Shown: positions 1 through 5,395, numbered from the stretch's first letter. The stretch is 5,491 nucleotides of DNA from Candidatus Poseidoniaceae archaeon (GCA_013330015.1 DUJC01000068.1:1-5491), one strand, 5' to 3'. The notes: generated by a model from the letters alone, not told the origin. Program-made: numbers and translations.

Positions 1-224
1 GTCACAGAGGATGAGAAATCGTCAATGGGTGAGAGATTCTCTTGACCACCAGTCAACCATCCTGACGCGATCAGTGCTTGGACAGATGTTGCAGCTTCAT
101 CAGGCTTGAGCCACCCCATATCCAATGAAAGAATACGTTCAATATCCATGGCATCAAGTTCGGATTCTCCGCGAAAGCAGATAGCGAGGACACGTCGAAT
201 GTCCTCTGCATCTGCTTGTGTCAC
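1..224 (-). CDS. DUF2240-like archaeal protein, N-terminal part (gene runs off the left edge)
   Basis: Translating the minus strand from the GTG at 224-222 gives 74 codons without a stop to the edge of the window. The fragment has the N-terminal layout I associate with DUF2240 (COG3612, archaea): a first helix (DIRRVLAICF, residues 8-17), a short loop, then IERILSLDMGWLKPDEA (28-44), a further helix ending in LIASGWLTG (51-59), and LSPIDDF (64-70). This reads as a small winged-helix-like fold of unknown function; assignment is from remembered pattern, not a search. Start choice: the frame is open up to a TAG at 278-276, but between that TAG and 224 there is no ATG, GTG or TTG, only an ATT at 272-270. 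An AAGG at 238-235 lies 10 bases before the GTG and is a weak Shine-Dalgarno. The C-terminal part cannot be seen. Confidence 0.72.
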   Translation of the reverse strand, partial: MTQADAEDIRRVLAICFRGESELDAMDIERILSLDMGWLKPDEAATSVQALIASGWLTGGQENLSPIDDFSSSV

Positions 225-434
225 CTCATCACGTCCTTGTTCAACCTTCTCAAACTGGCCATCACCGAGAATCCTCTATGGTACGGTTGACCGTACCAAG
301 GCAATGTGGAGGTCAACAGCAAACCGAGCCCCATGTGAAGATGCCACACGACCCATCGTTGATTCATCCTGTTCTTGAGGCTTGCCAACGTCTGTCCAGA
401 TTGTGGTAAGTGAAGGTTCATAATCACTGGATGA
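225..434. other. Divergent spacer between the DUF2240-like and HEAT genes
   Basis: This roughly 210-base stretch separates two outward-facing genes, so it should hold both promoters. It contains the 20-bp palindrome at 279-298 and the doubtful minus-strand reading frame described separately. On the plus strand, TTCATAAT at 417-424 is the only AT-rich element that could serve as an archaeal TATA box. It sits about 35 bases before the ATG at 456 but only about 14 before the ATG at 435. I see no convincing TATA or BRE element for the minus-strand gene, and no RNA gene. Confidence 0.4.
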
Positions 435-440
435 ATGCAC
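276..440 (-). other. Coding-like stretch in the DUF2240 frame, closed by TAG; short gene or broken extension
   Basis: Upstream of the DUF2240-like gene and in exactly the same minus-strand frame is an open stretch from a GTG at 440-438 to a TAG at 278-276. Its translation is acidic and protein-like (for example IWTDVGKPQEQDESTMGRV, then FAVDLHIALVRSTVP before the stop). The 17 codons after the TAG are again protein-like (ILGDGQFEKVEQGRDEV) and lead into the DUF2240-like start. It could be a 54-codon gene, the amber-interrupted N-terminus of a longer DUF2240 protein, or chance. I recognise no family. The open frame continues further under the HEAT gene, but there it is exactly codon-aligned antisense, which tends to stay open by itself. 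Confidence 0.22.
279..298. repeat. 20-bp perfect inverted repeat, possible operator or RNA hairpin
   Basis: TGGTACGGTTGACCGTACCA consists of two 9-base arms (279-287 and 290-298) around a 2-base centre. As minus-strand RNA it folds as an 8-bp stem with a UCAA tetraloop. It lies in the spacer between the divergent DUF2240-like and HEAT-repeat genes, 55 bases ahead of the GTG at 224, and directly precedes the in-frame TAG at 278-276. Its position fits a dimeric regulator's operator or a leader hairpin; the sequence cannot tell which. Confidence 0.55.
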
Positions 441-1670
441 CCTTTGATTGGTACAATGGTTCGAGAGTACATTGCACGAGACCCAAGAACGGGATTGCCC
501 ATTGCAACTGGTCGTCGTCAGACTCGAAAAACAAGCAAAAAAGAGCGCATTGGACCTTGGTTGGAGTGCACTCGACAAGAACTTCATGATCTCTCTACTG
601 GACAAACAGAGGACTTGACGGTCAATTGGAATGGTGGTCGCCATACGCTTTCTCGAGTTGATGGTGTTCAAGGTCTTGGTCGTTTGAAGGGAGTGTGGGC
701 GGACCGAGCACATGCGAGCTTATTGCTGGCTCTTGAGTCCGATGATGCAGACGTCCGCGTTGCGGCACTCGAGGTTCTTCCAACGGTTGCTGAGCAACGC
801 TCGGATGAATTGTTCGATTGGCTTTCTGTCCTACTCGATGATGACGACGTCCGTGTACGTCAGGCAGCGAGTTCGTGTCTTGAACAGGCTGCTCCAACGT
901 TTCCCTCAGGCGTGGATAGTTCGCTTGCGCAAGAACTGCGTTCGACCATTGCCGCTCGAAGTGAACCCGCTTGGCGTGGCCTAAAAGCACTCACAGAGAC
1001 TTGGCCAGAGGTCGTATGCGACCACATCGATGAGTTGCTTTTGGTCGATGATGTTCGGTTGAGGCGAAAGGCCTCAAAATTGCTCAGGAACATAGTCCAG
1101 CGTGCTGGTGCGATGGGATGGGATCTCATCTCATGGGCACTGAATGATGCTGATGCAGAAGTGCGAAGAAATGCATCGCAGACGCTCTCATCGCTCTCGA
1201 AGAAAGAGCCCCGAATTGCAATTATGTTGACCGAGAGAGCTATTCTCGATTCGGACGAAAAGGTTCGAAACAATGCTCTTCGCGCCATTCGTTCAATGGA
1301 TACGGATGATTCTCGAGCACGTAACCTGATCATGAACGGGGCTCGTCATCCAAACGCCGTTGTTCGTAGGTCCTGCATTGAAATGCTTCCAATGTTGCTT
1401 GTCGAAGACAAACTACGTATTGTCGCCACTGAATTACTTCAAACTGAAACCAATGCCGAACTGAAGAAGATGTTGACCGAAATGACCTTCGATGCTTCGA
1501 TTGAAGGAACGGAAGCAGAGAAGAACGCATTCCTCTCTCCGGCACTACCCGTTCCAGCTTTGGAAAGAGAAGTTGCTCATGCGCAAGGAAAAGCGGTTGG
1601 GCTCGGAAATGTTCCTCCTGAACCACATCTGTTGGACGCTCCACAAGATGACGACGTGCAAGACGCCTAA
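435..1670 (+). CDS. HEAT-repeat protein
   Basis: This 411-residue soluble protein lacks a signal peptide or membrane segment. From about residue 91 to 350 it is a string of alpha-helical HEAT-like repeats, recognisable by the recurring turn D-x-D-x-x-V-R-x-x-A at 103-110, 136-144, 205-213, 238-247, 273-281 and 305-313, with a degenerate unit at about 168-192. The N-terminal 20-40 stretch is strongly basic (RRQTRKTSKKER), and the last 60 residues are acidic and low-complexity, ending QDDDVQDA. HEAT solenoids usually serve as protein-protein scaffolds; PBS-lyase-type HEAT proteins also act in cofactor attachment, but nothing here indicates that. The actual role is unknown. Start: ATG 435 gives the longest form; ATG 456 (MVREYIARD) is an equally good candidate and fits better with the TATA-like TTCATAAT at 417-424. 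Neither has a Shine-Dalgarno site. The next gene on the strand begins 50 bases after the TAA. Confidence 0.85.
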   Translation: MHPLIGTMVREYIARDPRTGLPIATGRRQTRKTSKKERIGPWLECTRQELHDLSTGQTEDLTVNWNGGRHTLSRVDGVQGLGRLKGVWADRAHASLLLALESDDADVRVAALEVLPTVAEQRSDELFDWLSVLLDDDDVRVRQAASSCLEQAAPTFPSGVDSSLAQELRSTIAARSEPAWRGLKALTETWPEVVCDHIDELLLVDDVRLRRKASKLLRNIVQRAGAMGWDLISWALNDADAEVRRNASQTLSSLSKKEPRIAIMLTERAILDSDEKVRNNALRAIRSMDTDDSRARNLIMNGARHPNAVVRRSCIEMLPMLLVEDKLRIVATELLQTETNAELKKMLTEMTFDASIEGTEAEKNAFLSPALPVPALEREVAHAQGKAVGLGNVPPEPHLLDAPQDDDVQDA

Positions 1671-1709
1671 CGACATGGTTATGAGGGGGTGCTTGGTCGG
1701 TTGGACATC

Positions 1710-1714
1710 GAGGT
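1710..1714 (+). promoter_or_regulatory. Ribosome binding site of the 67-aa protein
   Basis: GAGGT lies six bases before the ATG at 1721 (nine before the ATG at 1724). It is the main reason for choosing this start and for believing the small gene is translated. Confidence 0.5.
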
Positions 1715-1720
1715 CATCGC

Positions 1721-1924
1721 ATGATGGACGACAAAGAACTCCAATTCGACCGACTATGGGACGGAATTACGCCAAAAGGTGTGAACCGAACTAAGGCTTC
1801 CAAATTCCGACAATACATCCTAGAGCACGTTCGACAAATGCGTCGACCGCTCAACCGTGACAACGCCAAGAAGTACTGGATGGGCCAACTTCAGGCGGAA
1901 ATTAAGGATCGAGAAAACTTCTGA
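1721..1924 (+). CDS. Small basic protein of unknown function (67 aa)
   Basis: I do not recognise this protein. It has 67 residues, begins with an acidic segment (MMDDKELQFDRLWDGI) and continues as a basic, probably helical stretch with many Arg and Lys (KFRQYILEHVRQMRRPLN at about 28-45, then NAKKYWMGQLQAEIKDRENF to the end). There is no membrane segment and no cysteine. Reality is supported by its place in an otherwise empty gap between two same-strand genes, by GAGGT at 1710-1714 six bases before the ATG at 1721, and by an amino-acid composition unlike a shadow frame. A second ATG at 1724 would shorten it by one residue. It may be co-transcribed with the helicase, whose start follows after 59 bases; the basic character would suit nucleic-acid or ribosome contact, but that is a guess. 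Confidence 0.7.
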   Translation: MMDDKELQFDRLWDGITPKGVNRTKASKFRQYILEHVRQMRRPLNRDNAKKYWMGQLQAEIKDRENF

Positions 1925-1934
1925 TGTGCGTGGG

Positions 1935-1976
1935 GGCCACCTCCGTCTCGGTGGCCTGAACAAAAGAGACGGAAGG
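1935..1976 (+). promoter_or_regulatory. Hairpin with loop complementary to the SD region: possible pseudoknot leader of the helicase
   Basis: GGCCACC (1935-1941) and GGTGGCC (1950-1956) form a perfect 7-bp stem. All eight loop bases, TCCGTCTC (1942-1949), are the exact reverse complement of GAGACGGA (1966-1973), which runs into the Shine-Dalgarno sequence GGAAGGAG (1971-1978). Between them is an A-rich linker, TGAACAAAA (1957-1965). This is the geometry of an H-type pseudoknot with an A-rich third loop, although loop 1 would have zero bases, so one or two pairs would have to open. Alternatively CCTCCGTCTC (1940-1949) can pair with 1966-1976 around a one-base bulge and cover the AGG of the SD, competing with the first stem. 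Both pairings are seen in the sequence; a regulatory function is inferred. Confidence 0.45.
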
Positions 1977-1978
1977 AG
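1971..1978 (+). promoter_or_regulatory. Strong Shine-Dalgarno of the helicase gene
   Basis: GGAAGGAG ends five bases before the ATG at 1984 and fixes the helicase start. Its first three bases take part in the possible leader pairing with 1942-1949, and up to six do so in the bulged alternative. Confidence 0.75.
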
Positions 1979-1983
1979 CACAC

Positions 1984-3402
1984 ATGTTCACCAAAACACG
2001 ATTCGATTCTCTTGTACTTCCTGATAGCATCATGCAGGGTATTGCATCCCTTGGATGGGAATGCTTGACTGAAGTTCAGCGCGATACGATACCAATCGCT
2101 CGCTCTGGTCAAGACGTCATCGGCCAGGCTCGAACCGGTTCGGGAAAGACCGCTGCATTTGGTATTCCAATTCTCGAGCGATGTCAGCCAACTGGCAGTC
2201 TGCAAGGCTTGGTCCTTGCACCGACACGTGAACTTGCGCAACAGGTCGCAGAAGAAATGAATCAGTTGCAAGGCGATGCTGGCCTTTCCATCATGACCGT
2301 GTATGGTGGAACCGACCTCGAGAAACAAGCAAAAGGACTCGACGACGGTGTTGACCTTATCGTTGGAACTCCTGGTCGTGTAATGGATATGTCCGAACGT
2401 GGACACCTTGACCTTGCCAAGGTTGAGATCTTTTGTCTTGATGAAGCAGATCGGATGTTGGATATGGGATTCCTTCCAGACATCCTTTGGATTTTGGAGC
2501 GAACGACTGCTCGAAAGCAAACGCTTCTTTTTTCTGCAACGTTCCCGCAAGAGATTCTTGATGCGGCGAACGAGTTCACAAACAACCCTGAGTTTGTCAT
2601 GACCAATGAGGAAGAACTTGATGTTCCTCCCATCGATTTGTACAAGATTTCAATCGGTCGTGCCAACAAATTGTGGGCTTTGGGTCGTCTTCTCGTCCGA
2701 ATGGGCGATGATGACCAGTGCATCATCTTCTGCAACACGAAGCGCATGGTCGATCTTGCTGTCCAGCGCTTGCAGAAGCACAAATTCGATGTTGCAGGCT
2801 TGCATGGTGACTTGAAACAGAATCAACGTGAACGCATTCTCGATCGCTTCCGTGAAGGAGAGGTTCGAATTGTTGCTGCAACGGATGTTGCTGCACGTGG
2901 AATCGACATTGATGGCATCACGTTGGTTGTTAACTACGATGTTCCATCGGACATTGACTCGTTCATCCACCGCATCGGCCGTACCGGTCGTATTGGCCGC
3001 CATGGCGAAGCTTGGAGTTTGGTCTCCAAGGACGATGCACCTCAGATGGGGAAAATCATTGCAACGTACAATCTCGATGTTCAAGAGACAGACGCACCTG
3101 ATTTGCCAGAAGGTGTCGATCGTGATCCAGTCAGAAAGCAAGACGATTTTGGGGAGAATGCTGACGTCTATGGTTTCGTTAGCATCCGTCTTGGTGCAGG
3201 AACGGATCAACTCGGTTCACCTTTGCAAATTGCTTCATGGTTCGAGCAGCATCTCCGATGCGATGCTCTCGCTATTGGAGACATCCGATTCGAGGGTGAC
3301 TCAACGGTTGTTGCCATTCACAGCAGCAAGTTGGGATTGGCCATGAAGGCGATTCAAACGCATCAATTTGGTTCTTTGAAAGTCGATGCTGAAGTGCTCT
3401 GA
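1984..3402 (+). CDS. DEAD-box ATP-dependent RNA helicase with DbpA-like C-terminal RNA-binding domain
   Basis: A 472-residue cytoplasmic enzyme that uses ATP to unwind or remodel short RNA duplexes, as in ribosome assembly or RNA turnover. All helicase motifs are present: Q motif (F7, G24, T29, Q32), motif I ARTGSGKT (49-56), Ia PTREL (80-84), GG (108-109), Ib TPGR (129-132), II DEAD (153-156), III SAT (184-186), IV IIFC (247-250), V ATDVAARGIDI (299-309) and VI HRIGRTGR (329-336). After an acidic linker (about 365-395), residues 396-472 match the DbpA RNA-binding fold (PF03880 type), with a start like VYGFVSIRLGAG and an AIGDIRF segment. In bacterial DbpA this domain recognises hairpin 92 of 23S rRNA. 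Here the end is GSLKVDAEVL, less basic than the usual tail, so the RNA target may differ. The start is fixed by GGAAGGAG five bases upstream. It meets the next gene tail to tail with no gap. Confidence 0.95.
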   Translation: MFTKTRFDSLVLPDSIMQGIASLGWECLTEVQRDTIPIARSGQDVIGQARTGSGKTAAFGIPILERCQPTGSLQGLVLAPTRELAQQVAEEMNQLQGDAGLSIMTVYGGTDLEKQAKGLDDGVDLIVGTPGRVMDMSERGHLDLAKVEIFCLDEADRMLDMGFLPDILWILERTTARKQTLLFSATFPQEILDAANEFTNNPEFVMTNEEELDVPPIDLYKISIGRANKLWALGRLLVRMGDDDQCIIFCNTKRMVDLAVQRLQKHKFDVAGLHGDLKQNQRERILDRFREGEVRIVAATDVAARGIDIDGITLVVNYDVPSDIDSFIHRIGRTGRIGRHGEAWSLVSKDDAPQMGKIIATYNLDVQETDAPDLPEGVDRDPVRKQDDFGENADVYGFVSIRLGAGTDQLGSPLQIASWFEQHLRCDALAIGDIRFEGDSTVVAIHSSKLGLAMKAIQTHQFGSLKVDAEVL

Positions 3403-4455
3403 TCATTCTTCTTCCGAACTTGAACGACTTCTCCAGGAACCTTTTGGCTTGTCTTTTTTGCTCTTTGATTCCATCATTTGATTTTCACCTTCTTTGGACG
3501 CCAGTGCCGGCCACTTTCCCTCCGAATCTTTGCGTTCGATTTCATAGATTCCTAGCGTGCCAATGGCAAGTCCAAGGACTGCGAACGACCATGCGCCTTG
3601 AATCGCATTATTCCATGTGTTCTGAGCTTCGTAACAGTTTGGTGTGGTTAGATCGCTAAACGCACAGAAGTCGATCACACTCTTTGCATCCATTGCAGTT
3701 GAATTGCCATTGACCCAAAACCATGCGATTCCAAAGAATGCAATCATGACGCCAACGAACGCAAAATGCTTCTGCTCCCAGCGTTTCCGAAGAATGATGC
3801 GCCATTGCTCTCTTTCTTCTTGTGCGGCTTTCATCGTCTTGTTCGCTCCACCAATAAATTTGAACCAAGCAAGCCACATAAACAGCAGGACAATCAGGAA
3901 TCCCCATTGGTAGACAAAGGTGTGAAAGTTCCACATATCGTTCAAGCATCCCGGCTGGTTGGGGTTGGCAAGGCAACCCTCAACTGCAATTGGGTAAAAT
4001 GCAACAAGACGGACGATGTTCAGGACGTAAACGATGCCACACATGACGGCAACGGCCTTGAATTTCTCTCGTTGTGTGACGCCATCTGTCATCAGGACGA
4101 GTGTTGAGAGGAAAATCATCTCATGTACGCCTGCACACTCATCGGACACATAGAGTCCAACTGAATCCAACGCTCCAGGAAATGCTTCATGGTGGAAATC
4201 AATTCGTGTCATCCAACCGTTGTGTGTGCTCAATGTCGAAGCTCCTTCTCCGAACATAAGTTGCGTTACTTCGTTCCAGATGTAGGCTTCTGTGACCTGG
4301 ATTAGAGCAAGCGTATCGGATGGCTGCGTAATGAACCAGTACAGGGCTTCGACTGCGAGAAGCGCCAACGGAATCTTTCCGTAACGAAGACCGAGTTGAG
4401 CGACTTCACCCCAACTCATGTCATCGCTTGCCTTCGACGAAGCGACCGTACCCAT
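3403..4455 (-). CDS. Exosortase/archaeosortase-family membrane transpeptidase with extra C-terminal membrane module
   Basis: Archaeosortases are polytopic membrane enzymes that cleave C-terminal sorting signals of surface proteins and attach them to lipid. The presumed catalytic triad is visible: C107 in SDECAG, R149 in NIVR and H178 in WNFHTF, each next to a hydrophobic segment as in the family. Membrane segments lie at about 26-42, 112-124, 134-156 and 181-202. Unlike a minimal archaeosortase, the 350-residue protein continues with a charged loop (206-229), a further membrane segment (231-249), a segment with C264 and C274 that could form a disulfide, another membrane segment (about 287-304) and a Lys/Ser-rich tail ending SSSEEE. 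The start is the ATG at 4455; the frame reaches a TTG at 4509, and ATG 4419 is an alternative. No Shine-Dalgarno is well placed (GAGGAG at 4480-4475 is 19 bases away). No substrate with a sorting signal is visible in this window. The specific archaeosortase class cannot be decided by eye. Confidence 0.85.
   Translation of the reverse strand: MGTVASSKASDDMSWGEVAQLGLRYGKIPLALLAVEALYWFITQPSDTLALIQVTEAYIWNEVTQLMFGEGASTLSTHNGWMTRIDFHHEAFPGALDSVGLYVSDECAGVHEMIFLSTLVLMTDGVTQREKFKAVAVMCGIVYVLNIVRLVAFYPIAVEGCLANPNQPGCLNDMWNFHTFVYQWGFLIVLLFMWLAWFKFIGGANKTMKAAQEEREQWRIILRKRWEQKHFAFVGVMIAFFGIAWFWVNGNSTAMDAKSVIDFCAFSDLTTPNCYEAQNTWNNAIQGAWSFAVLGLAIGTLGIYEIERKDSEGKWPALASKEGENQMMESKSKKDKPKGSWRSRSSSEEE
3453..3459 (+). 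terminator. Oligo-T tract, possible archaeal terminator of the helicase transcript
   Basis: The first T-runs downstream of the helicase stop on the plus strand are TTTT near 3442 and six consecutive T at 3454-3459, about 50 bases past the TGA. Archaeal RNA polymerase can stop at oligo-T without a hairpin. The tract lies inside the 3' end of the opposing archaeosortase gene, where it encodes a lysine-rich tail, so composition alone may explain it. Confidence 0.25.
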
Positions 4456-4550
4456 TGGGTTGTGCTTGTGCTTGCTCCTCTTCAACGTGTTGCGGAAATT
4501 GCAGTTCAAAACGTGGATGTGTTCAAAAAGCAGGGGTTGGACAATACACC
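4456..4550. promoter_or_regulatory. Divergent promoter spacer between the archaeosortase and tusA-like genes
   Basis: The 95 bases between the two outward-facing start codons must serve both genes. TTCAAAAA at 4522-4529 is centred about 25 bases before the ATG at 4551, the distance expected for a TATA box of a leaderless archaeal transcript, although the match to the consensus is poor. No Shine-Dalgarno precedes 4551, which agrees with leaderless initiation. For the minus-strand gene no convincing TATA element is visible. Confidence 0.3.
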
Positions 4551-4799
4551 ATGGTCGGTGTCAAGGATGCTACACATCTCCTCGATGTTTTGGGATTCTT
4601 CTGTCCCGTTCCTGTTGCTGAAGCAAAGCAGGCCTTGTCAGACATGAACGTAGGCTCTGTTCTTCAGGTACTAGCAAGCGATCCTGAAACACTGCATGAT
4701 ATCCCTTTGATGCTCGGCCGAACACCTCATGAACTTCTTTCCGTTGAATCAAATGAAGGCGAGTACGTGTTTCTAATTGAGGTGAAAGAAAATGAATGA
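4551..4799 (+). CDS. TusA/SirA-like sulfur-carrier protein
   Basis: An 82-residue soluble protein of the TusA family (COG0425). The hallmark CPxP motif is C18-P19-V20-P21, at the start of the first helix after LDVLG; the cysteine is the persulfide-carrying residue in characterised members. It is followed by the family pattern of a helix ending in LSDM, MNVGSVLQVLASDPETLHDIP (32-52) and a closing strand YVFLIEVK (72-79). TusA proteins relay sulfur for tRNA thiolation, molybdenum cofactor and other pathways; which acceptor is used here is unknown. Start: ATG 4551 gives the usual family length. The frame is open upstream to an ATG at 4428, but that extension is Cys-rich, lies over the divergent spacer and opposing gene, and is unlikely. 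Its 3' end overlaps the start of ribA by eight bases, so the two are surely one transcript. Confidence 0.88.
   Translation: MVGVKDATHLLDVLGFFCPVPVAEAKQALSDMNVGSVLQVLASDPETLHDIPLMLGRTPHELLSVESNEGEYVFLIEVKENE
4779..4785 (+). promoter_or_regulatory. Shine-Dalgarno of ribA inside the tusA-like gene
   Basis: GAGGTGA lies six bases before the ATG at 4792 and within the last codons of the tusA-like gene. Together with the eight-base overlap of the two reading frames it suggests translational coupling and fixes the ribA start. Confidence 0.7.
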
Positions 4800-5394
4800 T
4801 GATGTTCCAAGTGTCGCAAAACTTCCTACAAAATGGGGCCAGTTTGACATTCACGTCTATCATGAAGAGGAAACGGGTCTTGATCATGTTGCATTGATGC
4901 TTGGTTCAATGGAAGGGCCCGATCCCGTGCTTATGCGTGTTCATTCCGAATGTCTCACAGGGGATGCGTTTTCATCGCTCCGTTGCGATTGTGGACCACA
5001 ACTTGATGCTGCATTGCAGGCCATTGTTGAGAACGGTTGGGGCTGCCTGTTGTATCTTCGTCAAGAAGGTCGCGGCATTGGTTTGCATGCAAAAATTCAG
5101 GCTTATCATCTACAAGACCAAGGTGCTGATACCCTCGATGCAAATCTATTATTGGGTCATCCTGCTGATGGAAGGGATTACAAAATTGCTGCAACGATGC
5201 TCGACGATCTTGGAATCAAAGAGGTTGCGTTGCTTACCAACAATCCAGATAAGGTGAAGCAGCTTGAAGAACACGGCATCGTCGTTGCAAAAAGAGTTCC
5301 ATTGGTTGCTGGTGTTGGTCAAGACAATCTGCAATACTTGCAAACCAAAGTTGAGCGCATGGGTCACACCATTGATTCAGAGAAGTTGGAATGA
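4792..5394 (+). CDS. ribA: GTP cyclohydrolase II
   Basis: This 200-residue cytoplasmic zinc enzyme opens the imidazole ring of GTP, giving formate, pyrophosphate and 2,5-diamino-6-ribosylamino-4(3H)-pyrimidinone 5'-phosphate, the first step of riboflavin (FMN/FAD) synthesis. It aligns almost without gaps to the E. coli enzyme as I remember it. Features are LPTKWG (11-16), RVHSECLTGDAFSSLRCDCG (49-68) with zinc ligands C54, C65 and C67, RQEGRGIGL (90-98), Y105, LQDQGADTLDAN (107-118), R128 and LLTNNPDKV (147-155). All catalytic positions are intact. It is a stand-alone RibA, not fused to a RibB domain. Many archaea use the unrelated GTP cyclohydrolase III, so this is the bacterial-type route, perhaps from old lateral transfer (inference). 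The gene overlaps the tusA-like gene by eight bases at its start, and its TGA is one base from the 3' end of the opposing tRNA gene. Confidence 0.95.
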   Translation: MNDDVPSVAKLPTKWGQFDIHVYHEEETGLDHVALMLGSMEGPDPVLMRVHSECLTGDAFSSLRCDCGPQLDAALQAIVENGWGCLLYLRQEGRGIGLHAKIQAYHLQDQGADTLDANLLLGHPADGRDYKIAATMLDDLGIKEVALLTNNPDKVKQLEEHGIVVAKRVPLVAGVGQDNLQYLQTKVERMGHTIDSEKLE

Positions 5395-5395
5395 A

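Noticed and set aside
106..409. Two plus-strand open frames at 106-378 and 218-409
   Set aside because: They are antisense to the DUF2240-like gene and the spacer, are rich in Ser, Arg and His, and lack a ribosome binding site; the minus-strand frame shows the family pattern.
221..502. Minus-strand 93-codon frame whose TGA overlaps the GTG at 224 in a GTGA junction
   Set aside because: The junction looks like a coupled gene pair, but the translation is not protein-like and its 5' third lies under the HEAT gene. The other minus-strand frame here is much more plausible.
441..713. Minus-strand open frame extending the coding-like stretch (from 713 down to 276) beneath the start of the HEAT gene
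   Set aside because: Beyond 440 it is exactly codon-aligned antisense to the HEAT gene, whose codon bias keeps that frame open, and its composition (Ser, Thr and Cys rich) is not that of a real protein.
1935..1956. The 7-bp GC hairpin as an intrinsic terminator after the 67-aa gene
   Set aside because: There is no following T-run (TGAACAAAAG follows), archaea terminate mainly on oligo-T, and the helicase Shine-Dalgarno begins 15 bases later.
1891..3346. Long open frames antisense to, or out of frame with, the helicase (for example minus 1891-2550, 2262-2783, 2650-3210; plus 2828-3346)
   Set aside because: All lie within the helicase gene, which carries every DEAD-box motif; none shows a recognisable motif or ribosome binding site.
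4456..4509. TTG at 4509 as start of the archaeosortase
   Set aside because: It adds 18 basic polar residues before an ordinary ATG, uses a rare start codon with no nearby Shine-Dalgarno, and leaves only 41 bases for two divergent promoters.
4428..4550. N-terminal extension of the TusA-like protein to the ATG at 4428
   Set aside because: It would add 41 Cys- and Ser-rich residues absent from the family and overlap the 5' end of the divergent archaeosortase gene.
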